Position numbers and translations under genes: made by a program
Assembly (NCBI RefSeq): GCF_016863135.1
Contig: NZ_BOOH01000008.1
Location: forward strand, 1-64,000
Reading direction: 5' to 3'
From: Planobispora longispora
Lineage (GTDB): Bacteria; Actinomycetota; Actinomycetes; Streptosporangiales; Streptosporangiaceae
Length of the DNA: 64,000 nt
In this document: positions 55,683 to 64,000 of the stretch, one piece after another
How the letters are laid out: each line of letters begins with the position of its first letter
How positions within the stretch are numbered: the first letter of the stretch is position 1
The notes under the pieces: model-generated
What the model was told of the DNA's origin: nothing
The model's input: only the letters and a program-made list of their open reading frames with translations
The model's database searches: none

Positions 55683-57329
55683 TCAGCCGCGCAGGGGGAT
55701 CGAGACGTACGAGGGGTTCCCGGCGGGGGAGGAGAAGGTGAGCTCGGCCCCGTCCGGGTTGTGCTCGATGTAGAGCGAGTCGACGGTGTCGACGACCAGG
55801 GCCAGCCGGTGGCCGGCCGGGACGTCGTAGGCCGTGGAGAACAGCTCCAGGCTGAGGGGGAAGGGCCTGCCGGGGCGCTCGCCGTCGAAGGTGAACGGCG
55901 CGTGCGTGATCAGCTTGCCCCTGCCGAGCGGGCCGACGTCGTACAGGTGGGCGATGACGGTGCCGCGGGCCCGGGTGCTCGTCACCGTGGTGCGCAGCGT
56001 GACCGTGCCGCGCACGCGCTGCCTGCTCGCGTACGGCCGCGACTGCCAGACGGCGGCGTGGGCGCGCGGCAGCAGGGGGACCACCGTCTCCGGCGGGGCC
56101 TTGGCGAGCTGGTCGAGGGCGCTGGAGAGGAAGATCAGCCCGCCGTTCGCGCCGGAGTCGGTGTTGGCGGAGATCCGGCGGGTTCCGGTGAGCGAGACCT
56201 TCGCGGTGGTGGAGGGAACGGCCTTCCAGCTGGGGTACCCCTCGGCGCGGCCGCCGGTGCGCGGCGTCAGCCGTACGGGCCGCTCCCGGTCGATGCCGTT
56301 GTCCTCGCCCTTGAGGTGGTGGCCGAGCCAGCGGCGGCAGTTCCGCCAGACGTCGTTCGGCAGTCCCAGCAGGCCGGTGGCCTCGGGGGTGGCGTGGTCG
56401 CCGGGGCGGAACTCCAGGCGTTTGGGGACGGTGAGCCTGTCGTAGAAGGCGGCGTACTGGTTGGGCGGGAAGATCGAATCGCCCCAGGCGTTGCCCAGCA
56501 TGATCGCGGGGCCGTTGGCGTTGATCCTGGACACGTAGGAGCCGGCGGAGCGCTTCCGCCCCCACGCGATCATCTCGGACTCCTTGCTCAGGTCCGAGGT
56601 GAAGAAGGCCTTCATGTACCGCTGGAGATCCGCGCCGGGGCGGCCGGTGATGAATCCGCTGCCGACGAGGAGGGCCGAGGCCTGGGAGTGCTGGGTCCGG
56701 CCGCTGTAGATGGAGTCGACGAGATCCGCCCAGCCGCTCATCGCGACGACGGCCCTGACCCGGCGGTCGAAGGCCGAGGTGAGCAGACTGATGCCCGCGC
56801 CGTAGGAGATGCCGGCCATGCCGACCCTGCGGGGATCGGAGGGCGTGTGCCGCAGCGCCCAGTCGATGACCTTGGAGGCGTCGGCGACGTCCCGGGGACC
56901 GGCGACCTCGATCTTCCCGCCGGACTGCCAGAAGCCGCGCGAGTTGTAGGTCACCACGACGTAGCCCTCGGCGGCCAGCTTCTGCGCCTGGGCGAGATAT
57001 TCGACCTGCGGCACGGACCAGCTGGTGGGCAGGACGATGAGGGGATGACGGCGCCCGCCGGCCCGGCCGCCGGGGGTGACGACGTTGGCCGCGAGCTTCG
57101 TGCCGCCCTGCCCGGAGACGGTGACGAACCGGATGGACGGCGCGGTCGCGCCGGAGGCCGTCCGCGGGGACGCCGCGCGGACGGGTGCGGCGGGCGAGCC
57201 GGTGTCCCCGGTGCGGCCGGTGGACGCGTGGGCGGCGGGGGCGGTCGGGCCGAGGGCGGTCCCGGCGAGCATCGCCGCCGCGACGGCGGCGACGGCGGGG
57301 GTGCGCGGCGGGGTGCGGGAGTGGTTCAC
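55683..57329 (-). CDS. Exported X-Pro dipeptidyl-peptidase/CocE-type hydrolase
   Basis: 548 residues from GTG 57329, chosen because AGGAG lies seven bases before it; an in-frame GTG at 57344 covers that site. A signal peptide (TPAVAAVAAAMLAGTALGPTAPAAHA) is followed by an S15-type alpha/beta hydrolase. GISYGAG holds the catalytic serine, NSRGFWQSGG the oxyanion region, and RPGDHATPEA the histidine. The C-terminal jelly-roll (about 400-545) is the usual CocE/PepX extension. It should act outside the cell on peptides or esters. Substrate unknown. It is divergent from the glycosyltransferase gene. Confidence 0.88.
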   Translation of the reverse strand: MNHSRTPPRTPAVAAVAAAMLAGTALGPTAPAAHASTGRTGDTGSPAAPVRAASPRTASGATAPSIRFVTVSGQGGTKLAANVVTPGGRAGGRRHPLIVLPTSWSVPQVEYLAQAQKLAAEGYVVVTYNSRGFWQSGGKIEVAGPRDVADASKVIDWALRHTPSDPRRVGMAGISYGAGISLLTSAFDRRVRAVVAMSGWADLVDSIYSGRTQHSQASALLVGSGFITGRPGADLQRYMKAFFTSDLSKESEMIAWGRKRSAGSYVSRINANGPAIMLGNAWGDSIFPPNQYAAFYDRLTVPKRLEFRPGDHATPEATGLLGLPNDVWRNCRRWLGHHLKGEDNGIDRERPVRLTPRTGGRAEGYPSWKAVPSTTAKVSLTGTRRISANTDSGANGGLIFLSSALDQLAKAPPETVVPLLPRAHAAVWQSRPYASRQRVRGTVTLRTTVTSTRARGTVIAHLYDVGPLGRGKLITHAPFTFDGERPGRPFPLSLELFSTAYDVPAGHRLALVVDTVDSLYIEHNPDGAELTFSSPAGNPSYVSIPLRG

Positions 57330-57408
57330 GGGCCGTCTCCTCACGTCCTTGCCGGTCGATGGCGGCCGGTACGCGTGCGGGAAAAGTGACCCGACGGTAT
57401 CCCGTGGT

Positions 57409-57449
57409 GTTACCGCTGGTAACCAGGGAATAAGTTACGTGTGGGTAAC
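57409..57449. promoter_or_regulatory. Two GTTAC/GTAAC dyads in the hydrolase-glycosyltransferase gap
   Basis: GTTACC GCT GGTAAC at 57409-57423 is a perfect dyad. A second, GTTAC-N6-GTAAC, lies at 57434-57449, 25 bases further. Both fall in the A/T-richest part of the 238-bp divergent region. They are likely sites for one factor bound twice. A CCCACG hexamer repeat (57502-57530) follows nearer the glycosyltransferase start. Confidence 0.5.
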
Positions 57450-57567
57450 AATCCTCGAAGTCCTCCGCGAGCCGGGGTGTGACGGGGGACGCCGGAGAGC
57501 TCGCCCACGCCCACGCCCACGCCCATGCCCTTGCTGAGGGTGAGGCCGTACTTCATGCTTTGATGTC

Positions 57568-59439
57568 GTGCGTCTCGCCTACGCCCTTCGCACTTTCAGG
57601 CCGGAGCCCACCGGCGGCGCGTGCCCGTACGTTCGCGGGATGGCGGCGCTCATGGCCGGGGCCGGACACCAGGTCGTCGTCATCACCGAGTCCTCCGCGG
57701 AGAGCCTGACGTCGCTCGCGGACGCGGGGGTCGTCATCGTTCCCCCGCTGCCCGCGGACCCGGACTGGCGGTACTTGAGTCCGGTGCACGAGTACGCCGA
57801 CCGCGTGAGCCGTACCCTCGCGAGCCTGGACGATCCGGTCGACGTGCTGGAGGCTCCGGTGGCGGGCGCGGAGTCCTTCACCGCGGTCCGGGTGAGGAGG
57901 CTGCTCGGCGGGCGCAGGGCGCCCGTGGTGGCGAGGCTCACGGTGGCGCCGGCGCCCGCGCCGCCCGTGACCTTCCACGACGACATCCGCGCGTTCGCCG
58001 AGGATTACGTCCTGCGTCACTGTGACGCGATCTCCCGCCCCCTCGGAGGGGGAGCCCGCGACCGCGTCCGGGGAGTGTGGCCGACGCCTCTGACCACGGA
58101 TCCCCCGGCGCGGCCCACGATCGAAGACCCGGTGCGGAGGATCGTCTTCCTCGGTGAACTGAGCAGGACGAGCGGGGTCGAGACCTTTCTCGACGTCGCC
58201 GACCGCCTCGCCTCGTTCACCGTCGTGGTGGCCGGTCACGACACTCCGACGGATCCCTTCGGCAGGTCGTACGCGGCGTCGCTGCGGTCGGCCGCGACGA
58301 TCCTGCGGGACACCGGCGATCTCGACGAGATCCTGGCGAAGCCCGCCATCCTGCTCGTCCCCGACCTGTCGCGGGCCTCCGCCGACCTTCTCGACGCCGC
58401 CGCCGCACGGGGCGCGGTGATCGTCGGCGGGGGCGCGTCGGCGCACCCGCACGTACTCACCGTGCCGGACACCTCGCCGCGGGCCCTGGCGGATGCCGTC
58501 CTGCGGTGGTCGGACCGGCCGGAGGAACTGGAGGCGTGGTCCCGCGCGGCCCGGCACGGCACACTGCGCCGGTGCCGGCCCGCGGCGGTGGCACGGAGCG
58601 CGGAGCGCCTGTACGCGACCCTGCGCGAGCGGCCCCCGCGGGCCCGTCGCGTGTCGAGGCGGCACCGGGTCTCGTTCGTCATCCCGCTCTACAACCAGGG
58701 GGCGTTCGTACGGGAGGCCGTGGCGTCGGCGCGTGCCACGCGGTGCGACGGCGCCGACGTCGAAATCGTGGTGGTGGACGACGGCTCGACGGACGACCGG
58801 ACCAGGAGGGTGTTCGACGGGCTGGACGGGGTGACGAAGGTGCGGCAGCGGAACAAGGGACTGGCCGGAGCGCGCAACGCCGGCATCCGGGCGTCGTCCG
58901 GCGACCTGGTGGTGCCCCTCGACGCCGATGACCTGGTCGCGGAGTCCTTCACGGGCAAGGCCCTGGGCGCGCTGGCCGATGACGACGCCCTGGCGTACGT
59001 CTCCTGCTACTCCAGGAACTTCGGCCTCTTCGGAGGGGTCCTCGCCGCGGTGGGCAACGTTCCCGGCCTCATGCCGTTCCTCCACACCGACGCCCGGTGC
59101 ACGAGCCTCTACCGCCGTACGGCCCTGGATCGGGTCGGCGGCTACGACGAGGAGATGCCCGCGTACGAGGACTGGGATCTGCAGATCCGGTTGCGGAAGG
59201 CGGGCCTGCTCGGCGACGTCATTCCCGAGGCGCTGTTCTTCTACCGCCGCCACCCCGGCTCGCTCGTGCACCGCTACAGCAACGCGGCGCGTGTCGAGTT
59301 GATCCAGTATCTGATGCGCAAGCACGCCGACCTGCTGGAGCCGCAGGGTCTCGATCTGGCCCTCAAACTCATTGATCTATGGCGCAACAAGTTCGAACCC
59401 AGCGAGTCGATGCGATTTCGGGATACGAACGACCTTTAG
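57568..59439 (+). CDS. Two-domain glycosyltransferase (GT4-like + GT2)
   Basis: 623 residues from GTG 57568. The N-terminal half (1-355) looks like a GT-B enzyme, with RPEPTGGACPYVRGMAALM at the start, RRIVFLGELSRTSGVETFLDV and a late ARGAVIVGGGASAH region. The second half (about 370-580) is a GT-A family 2 domain: VSFVIPLYNQGAFVREAV, VVVDDGSTDD, PLDADD as the metal-binding motif and MPAYEDWDLQIRL with the catalytic aspartate. No membrane span. It may build a glycan or glycolipid. It is convergent with the O-acylation genes downstream, which suggests a shared polymer, though no polymerase or exporter is visible. Confidence 0.85.
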   Translation: MRLAYALRTFRPEPTGGACPYVRGMAALMAGAGHQVVVITESSAESLTSLADAGVVIVPPLPADPDWRYLSPVHEYADRVSRTLASLDDPVDVLEAPVAGAESFTAVRVRRLLGGRRAPVVARLTVAPAPAPPVTFHDDIRAFAEDYVLRHCDAISRPLGGGARDRVRGVWPTPLTTDPPARPTIEDPVRRIVFLGELSRTSGVETFLDVADRLASFTVVVAGHDTPTDPFGRSYAASLRSAATILRDTGDLDEILAKPAILLVPDLSRASADLLDAAAARGAVIVGGGASAHPHVLTVPDTSPRALADAVLRWSDRPEELEAWSRAARHGTLRRCRPAAVARSAERLYATLRERPPRARRVSRRHRVSFVIPLYNQGAFVREAVASARATRCDGADVEIVVVDDGSTDDRTRRVFDGLDGVTKVRQRNKGLAGARNAGIRASSGDLVVPLDADDLVAESFTGKALGALADDDALAYVSCYSRNFGLFGGVLAAVGNVPGLMPFLHTDARCTSLYRRTALDRVGGYDEEMPAYEDWDLQIRLRKAGLLGDVIPEALFFYRRHPGSLVHRYSNAARVELIQYLMRKHADLLEPQGLDLALKLIDLWRNKFEPSESMRFRDTNDL

Positions 59440-59512
59440 GTGCCGCGTTCCTCGAAGCGGGCACACCAACCGGCGGCGCGGGCATCGGGGAGGCGGGCCC
59501 GCCGCTGACGGC

Positions 59513-60728
59513 TCAGGGCGCCGGGTTCGTCTGCGAGCGGTCCAGGGCGGCGAGCATGACGTCGTCCAGCATCTCGGCGCGCCCGCCGACGAGATAGCGC
59601 TCCACGATCTCGAACACCACTGTCTCACTCCGGGCGATCGCCTCCGCGACATGCTCCGGCCCCGCCGTGGCGGGCGCGTCACTGCGCACGTAGGTGACAT
59701 CGGCGAAGTACGGCAGCACCCAAGGCAGCGAGTTGCGCGTGAACGAGTCGCCGATGAGGAGGGTCCGGGGCTGGTAGAGCGGCGCCCGGTCCGAACGGTT
59801 GACGGTACGGAACGACACCGGCAGTCCGCGGTCGTCCTGCCGGACCCGCCGCACGCCGTCTCGGATCAGCCGCCACCGGTCGACGGTCTCCTCGCTGGGT
59901 ATGCCCAGGAGCCCGCCCAGGTCGCCGTCTCGCGCCGCCTGCCCGGCCCGGACCAGCCGGGTGTCTCGGGACAGGCCGGGCTGGAGGGCTCGGGCCAGTT
60001 CCGTGCCGTACAGACCGGCGGAGCGCTCGGTCCAGTGACTGTCGGTCCGCCAGTACGCCGGCGTGCCGGACTCCCGCTGCGCCCGCTCCAGCGGGTCCCG
60101 GAGATCCAGGTAGCCGGGCAGGTCCGCCGCCCGCAACGCGGCCCAGAACTCCTGCTTGCGCTTTCGGAGGCAGGCCTGGCCGGAAGCGTTCCGGCAGCCG
60201 GCCGGGGTGAACCGTGGTCTTGTCGGGGGCCACGGTGAACAGGAACCGCCTGCCGGATCTTCGCACGATCTCGGCCAGGCGGCGCAGGCGTCGCAGAGTC
60301 TCGGTGATGGACCGGCGCGGCCGGCACGCCTCGGTCACGTCGTCACCGAAGTAGAGCCAGCCGTCACGCCCCTCGATCACCCGCGGATAGTCCGGGGCGC
60401 CCGCCGTGCCGTATGAGGGCGCCTCCCGGAACAGGAGTTCCGACAGGGCGGCGTTGGCGCGGACGGCGTGCTGCCGCAGTGGCAGGTGAGCCGACGCCCA
60501 CGCCTCCACATCCGGCAGGGCCGCCCAGCCGCGCGACAACGCCGGGAACTCCGGCAGCCTGCGGTTCTCGATCTCCACCGCCCGGACGCCCGCGGCGAAG
60601 GCCAGCGCGGGCCCGCAGAAGAACAGCGCCGCCGCGAGCATCGTCATCGCTCGTCGCGCCGACGCGCCGCGGCCCTCGGCTGCGCATGGCGCCGGTTCGG
60701 CCCGTACAGCGATCATCGGTGTCCTCAT
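59513..60728 (-). pseudogene. AlgJ/AlgX-like SGNH acetyltransferase, frameshifted
   Basis: The 5' part (60728 to about 60215) encodes a signal anchor (MLAAALFFCGPALAFAAGV), then GRDGWLYFGDDVTEAC and FLFTVAPDKTTVHPG. After that the family sequence continues in the next frame: NASGQACLRKRKQEFWAAL, YWRTDSHWTE and LLIGDSFTRNSLPW, ending at 59513. These hold the Asp-x-His and serine of alginate-type O-acetyltransferases. The shift lies between about 60140 and 60215; removing one C from the CCCC at 60204-60207 would restore it. The start overlaps the MBOAT stop by one base. It could be a true inactivation or a sequence error. Confidence 0.7.
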
Positions 60729-62167
60729 CAGAACTGGTAGTACAGGAAAGGGCTGAAAGTGCCGGCGGCGACCAGCGTCGCCGCGTAGGGGGCGGCCGCC
60801 CACGTCACCGCGGCGCGCGCCAGCCGCACCGCCACCGGTCCCCGCTCGGCCTGGATCAGCGGGCCGAGCGCCGGCGAGGCCGGCAGCGCCACCACGGTCA
60901 GCGCCAGCGCGAAGACGACCATCCGCTGGTGGTTGGCGGCGAATGCGACGAACTCATCGAGTTCGCCCGGCTGCCAGGTGAACATCGCCCGCAGCATGCC
61001 CCATGCCTCGGTCATGCTTTCCGCGCGGAAGAACACCCAGCCGACGACGACCAGCAGGAGCGTGGCGCCCCGGCGCAGCACCAGGGCCCAGGCGGCGCCG
61101 GGCGGGCGATCCCAGCCGAGCAGCCGTTCGGCCACCAGCAGGGCGCCGTGGTACAGGCCCCACACCAGGAAGGTCCAGTCGGCGCCGTGCCAGAAGCCGC
61201 AGAGCACGAAGATGATCATCAGGTTGCGGTGGGTCTTCGGCGCGCCGCCGCGGTTGCCGCCGAGCGGGATGTAGACGTAGTCACGGAACCAGCGGGACAG
61301 CGACATGTGCCAGCGCCGCCAGAAGTCGGTGATGGAGTACGCCGAGTACGGCCGGGCGAAGTTCTCCGGAAGCCGGAACCCGAACATCAGGCCCAGGCCG
61401 ACGGCCATGTCGGAGTAGCCGGAGAAGTCGAAGTAGATCTGCAGGGCATAGGCCAGCGCCCCCAGCCACGCCGTCGGAGTGTTGATCGGGCCGCCGGCGT
61501 GCGCGAACGCGGCGTCCGCGACGGAGGCGAGCGAGTCGGCGACGATCACCTTCTTGGCCAGGCCCAGGGCGAAGCGGGGGAAGCCCGCGGCGAGGTCGCC
61601 GAGGCGGTCCCGCGCAGTATCGCCGAGTTGCTCGGCGATCTCGTGGTAACGGACGATCGGCCCCGCGATGAGCTGGGGAAACATCGCGATATAAGTGACA
61701 AACCGGACAGGGCTTCGCTGGGCGGGCGTGCTGCCGCGATAGACGTCCACCACATAGGACAGGTGATGGAAGGTGAAGAACGATATCCCGATCGGCAGCG
61801 CCAAGGTCACGATCGGGCTGTGGCCCAGCCCCAGCGCGCTGGTCAGGGCGTCGATCTGCTCGGTGGCGAACCCGGCGTACTTCCACACCGCGAGCATCGC
61901 CACATTCCACCCGACGGTCGCCAGCAGGACACCGCGGCGGGCCCGGGGCCGATCCCGCAGCCGCGCCGAGTCCAGCCCGATGCCGGCCCCGTAGTTGACG
62001 ACGACGGCCGACAGCAGCAGCAGGGTGTGCGGTCCGGCGCCCCAGGCGTAGAAGAGCAGGCTGGCCGCGGCGACGACCGCGTTGCGGTGACGCCGCGGGA
62101 GCGCCCAGGAGGCCAGCAGCGTGGCCGGCATGAAGAACCACAGGAACAACGGGGAGGCGAACGACAT
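60728..62167 (-). CDS. MBOAT-family membrane O-acyltransferase (AlgI-like)
   Basis: 479 residues with about twelve spans. AlgI motifs are ALPIGISFFTFHHLSYVVDVYRG, YIAMFPQLIAGPIVRYHEI, YFDFSGYSDMAVGLGLMFGF, ITDFWRRWHMSLSRWFRDYVYIPLGGNRGG and the catalytic histidine in CGFWHGADWTFLVWGLYHG. It passes acyl groups across the membrane for O-acetylation of an extracellular glycan by a partner of the AlgJ/AlgX type, encoded next in a TGATG overlap. A small ORF starts 156 bases upstream. Glycan unknown. Confidence 0.93.
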   Translation of the reverse strand: MSFASPLFLWFFMPATLLASWALPRRHRNAVVAAASLLFYAWGAGPHTLLLLSAVVVNYGAGIGLDSARLRDRPRARRGVLLATVGWNVAMLAVWKYAGFATEQIDALTSALGLGHSPIVTLALPIGISFFTFHHLSYVVDVYRGSTPAQRSPVRFVTYIAMFPQLIAGPIVRYHEIAEQLGDTARDRLGDLAAGFPRFALGLAKKVIVADSLASVADAAFAHAGGPINTPTAWLGALAYALQIYFDFSGYSDMAVGLGLMFGFRLPENFARPYSAYSITDFWRRWHMSLSRWFRDYVYIPLGGNRGGAPKTHRNLMIIFVLCGFWHGADWTFLVWGLYHGALLVAERLLGWDRPPGAAWALVLRRGATLLLVVVGWVFFRAESMTEAWGMLRAMFTWQPGELDEFVAFAANHQRMVVFALALTVVALPASPALGPLIQAERGPVAVRLARAAVTWAAAPYAATLVAAGTFSPFLYYQF

Positions 62168-62206
62168 CGGGGTCCAGACGATTTCCGGCTCTCGTCCCGA
62201 TGCCCG

Positions 62207-62323
62207 TCAACCTCTGACGCGCCGTCGGGAGCGCATCCCGTGGAGCAGTCGCCGCCGTGCCCCGGCCAGTCCCTCCGGGGTGGCCGGGGGAACGGCCTGC
62301 CACATGGCCTTCAGCACATCCAT
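62207..62323 (-). CDS. Small basic ORF upstream of the MBOAT gene, 38 residues
   Basis: ATG 62323 is preceded by AAGGAGG at six bases, one of the best ribosome sites in the window; ATG 62329 is in frame but too close to it. The peptide begins MDVLKAMWQAVPPATPEG and ends in an arginine-rich tail (GMRSRRRVRG). It stops 39 bases before the MBOAT start, so it may be the first gene of that unit. No family is recognised. The arginine-rich tail could also arise from non-coding GC-rich DNA. Confidence 0.45.
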   Translation of the reverse strand: MDVLKAMWQAVPPATPEGLAGARRRLLHGMRSRRRVRG

Positions 62324-62596
62324 GGTCATCCTCCTTGTCGCTCGGGACCCGACGGATCCGGAGACGGGCTCGGCGACTTCGCGGGGGAGCGTCATGCACG
62401 CCGCCCTCTCCCGGTGTATGCGGTCACCTGCATTTACCGCGCCGGGCCGGAATCCTTCACGGGGGCCGCCACCGTCATCGCGTCGCCGACGCTCCGGCTC
62501 CGTCGCGCCGTCGTCATCCGTGGTCTGCCGATCCTCTGCGTGAGCGCCCTGCGGGCTGGGATACTCGTGCCAACGACGGCCAAGGCGGAGGCGGGC

Positions 62597-62896
62597 ATGG
62601 CTGAACTGGGGTTGGCCGAGACGGTGCGGGCGCTGCGCGAAGAACTCGAGGCCGCGGTGGCCGGGTCAGGAGATCAGGAGATCCGGTTCCAGGTGGGCCA
62701 GGTCCAGCTCGAATTCCACGTCGGCGTCCGCCGTGAGGGAGGGGTGAACGGCAAGGCGCGGTTCTGGGTGCTGGAGGCCGGCACCGAGGGCAGGTACGCC
62801 CGCGAGTCCATCCAGAAGGTCAGCTTGACGCTCGAGCCGCTGACCGAGGACGGTCGGCCGGTCCGTGTCAGCCGCGGCTCCGCCGAACGTCCGTGA
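62597..62896 (+). CDS. Trypco2-domain protein (trypsin-co-occurring domain 2)
   Basis: 99 residues. It begins MAELGLAETVRALREELEAA, a helix, followed by IRFQVGQVQLEFHVGVRREGG and KARFWVLEAGTEGRYA, then QKVSLTLEPL. This is the trypco2 pattern: an amphipathic helix and a beta meander. Such proteins are found next to trypsin-like proteases joined to NTPases or TPR domains in predicted bacterial conflict systems. The next gene is such a protease. GGAG precedes ATG 62597 at about seven bases. The molecular role, perhaps adaptor or protease substrate, is not established. Confidence 0.85.
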   Translation: MAELGLAETVRALREELEAAVAGSGDQEIRFQVGQVQLEFHVGVRREGGVNGKARFWVLEAGTEGRYARESIQKVSLTLEPLTEDGRPVRVSRGSAERP

Positions 62897-62913
62897 CGGC
62901 GTAGTCGGCCGCC

Positions 62914-64000
62914 GTGCGCGTCTCTCAGGTCCTGGAAGTCATCTGCGACCGAGGTGAGGGGAGTGCCGCCCGCTGGTCGGTCGGATCCGGATACCTCGTC
63001 GCTGACGGGGTCGCCCTCACGGCCGCCCATGTGGTCGCCGACGCGGCGGCGCTCTCCGTTCGGTTCAACGGAGGCGCGGAGTACGAGGCCACCGTGCTCC
63101 TGCGCACACCTCCGGAGGTCGATCTCGCCCTGGTCGCGGTGAGGGCGGGGCCGCCGGCCGACCGGCCGGCGGCCTTCGGGGTGGTGTCGCGCGAGCGTCC
63201 GGGACGGATCGGGCAGGGACGCGCGGTGGGTTTCCCGCGTTTCAAGGAGATGTCGCGAGCCGGACGGCGTCTCCGCGACTCGGTTCAGGTGGACGGGTAT
63301 GTGCCGACCGCCGAAGGCCTGGTCTCGGGATATCTCACTTTCCGGGTCGATGCGAACCCCGCCCCGATCGAGCGGGCACGGACCGAGTCGGCCTGGTCCG
63401 GCATGTCCGGCGCCGCCGTGTTCGCGGGGGACATCCTCATCGGCGTGGTGAGCGAGCACCACCTCGCGGAAGGAGACGCTTCGCTCACCGTGACGCCGTT
63501 CGACCGCCTGGACCTCGCCGGCGAACCGGTGCGCCGCCGCTTCTGGGAGTTGCTCCACGTCGACGAACCGTCCCGGCTGACCAGGCTGGAGCCGGACGCG
63601 GCCGGCACGCGACGCGGTCCGCTGGCGCGGATCATGGCGCTGCCGTCCCGGCTGGGCGACTTCACCGGCCGCGATGACGTGATGGCCGACGTCATCGACC
63701 GGGTGTCGCACCTGGGCGGACACGACCGGGTGGTCGTCATCTGGGGACAACCCGGTGTCGGCAAGTCGCAGCTGGCCGTCGAGGCGGCCCATCGTCTGTC
63801 CGAGCGCCATCCGGACGGGGCCTGCCATGTCGATCTGCAGGGATACTCGGCCAACCGGCTCTCGGCCGAGCAGGTCGCCGCCCGGCTGCTCGGGGTCCTC
63901 GACCCGGAATCGGAGCTGCCGGCGGAACCCGGCGCGCGTTTCGCCGCCTGCCGGGAGGTGCTGCGGCGGGGCCGCTATGTGGTCGTGCTCGACAATGCCG
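62914..64000 (+). CDS. Trypsin-like protease fused to NB-ARC NTPase, 3' end missing
   Basis: Open to the window edge; 362 residues seen. GTG 62914 is the first start after an in-frame stop at 62902 and lies 17 bases after the trypco2 stop. A trypsin-like domain (about 1-200) has His39 in LTAAHVV, Asp70 in VDLALV and Ser165 in SGMSGAAVF, a full triad. A linker leads to an NB-ARC/STAND NTPase with RLGDFTGRDD, Walker A GQPGVGKS at 278-285 and Walker B YVVVLDN near 355. In this class a C-terminal TPR or WD repeat sensor usually follows, beyond the window. It probably acts as a sensor-switched protease with trypco2. Confidence 0.88.
   Translation, partial: MRVSQVLEVICDRGEGSAARWSVGSGYLVADGVALTAAHVVADAAALSVRFNGGAEYEATVLLRTPPEVDLALVAVRAGPPADRPAAFGVVSRERPGRIGQGRAVGFPRFKEMSRAGRRLRDSVQVDGYVPTAEGLVSGYLTFRVDANPAPIERARTESAWSGMSGAAVFAGDILIGVVSEHHLAEGDASLTVTPFDRLDLAGEPVRRRFWELLHVDEPSRLTRLEPDAAGTRRGPLARIMALPSRLGDFTGRDDVMADVIDRVSHLGGHDRVVVIWGQPGVGKSQLAVEAAHRLSERHPDGACHVDLQGYSANRLSAEQVAARLLGVLDPESELPAEPGARFAACREVLRRGRYVVVLDNA

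Overview
The window is chromosomal DNA of a high-GC actinomycete, most likely a member of the Streptosporangiales (Streptosporangium or Nonomuraea type). The basis is codon use strongly biased to G/C in third positions, many GTG starts, several apparently leaderless genes, a PerM-purN-purH neighbourhood, an SCO4848-type small membrane protein beside a D-Ala-D-Ala carboxypeptidase, and a trypco2/trypsin/NB-ARC pair. The genus is inference; no rRNA or tRNA gene was seen. No insertion sequence, integrase, prophage or CRISPR array was recognised.

Layout. 1-11.6 kb is core metabolism: a possible sucD tail, perM-like divisome protein, an inserted peptidase/MarR pair, purN-purH, a 57-residue membrane protein, folD, an FHA-HTH regulator, citrate synthase, a DUF3017-like protein and icd. 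11.7-20.0 kb looks accessory and signalling: two membrane-anchored propeller-like proteins (one with a degenerate sigma-factor N-terminus, one with its membrane segment out of frame), an unknown anchored protein, a Ser/Thr kinase fused to an amino-acid-binding receptor domain, and a PadR/MFS efflux pair. 20.0-31.6 kb returns to core genes (mdh, galE, CNNM/CBS, trpS, YihY, dac, SCO4848-like), with a SnoaL-MarR fusion, an ACC-deaminase-like enzyme, a GNAT and a VOC protein between them.

31.5-46.4 kb carries a PGM1-like ATP-grasp peptide ligase, an M20 amidohydrolase, and a purine/pyrimidine nucleoside uptake and salvage operon: BMP lipoprotein, ABC ATPase, two permeases, cdd and deoA. A second MarR/MFS efflux pair, an AMIN-like lipoprotein, a cupin and adenosine deaminase follow. 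46.4-53.6 kb holds a PH-domain protein, an archaeal-type ATPase with a DUF234-like tail, PNP-pgm, a GGCT-fold protein and an LpdA-type quinone reductase. The nucleoside genes work together: import, deamination (cdd, add), phosphorolysis (deoA, PNP), and conversion of the released sugar phosphate (pgm).

53.8-64 kb is envelope and conflict biology: a GGDEF protein, an exported S15-type hydrolase, a two-domain glycosyltransferase, an MBOAT O-acyltransferase coupled to a frameshifted AlgJ/AlgX-like partner, and at the right edge a trypco2 protein followed by a trypsin-NB-ARC protein that runs off the window. This last pair is the best candidate for a little-studied biological system here.

Many promoters carry readable operators: dyads beside the peptidase/MarR, PadR/MFS, SnoaL-MarR and MarR/MFS genes. 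Several intergenic regions contain short tandem repeats (21, 40, 26, 36 and 16 bp). Starts were chosen from ribosome binding sites and from where family-like sequence begins; coordinates include the stop codon.
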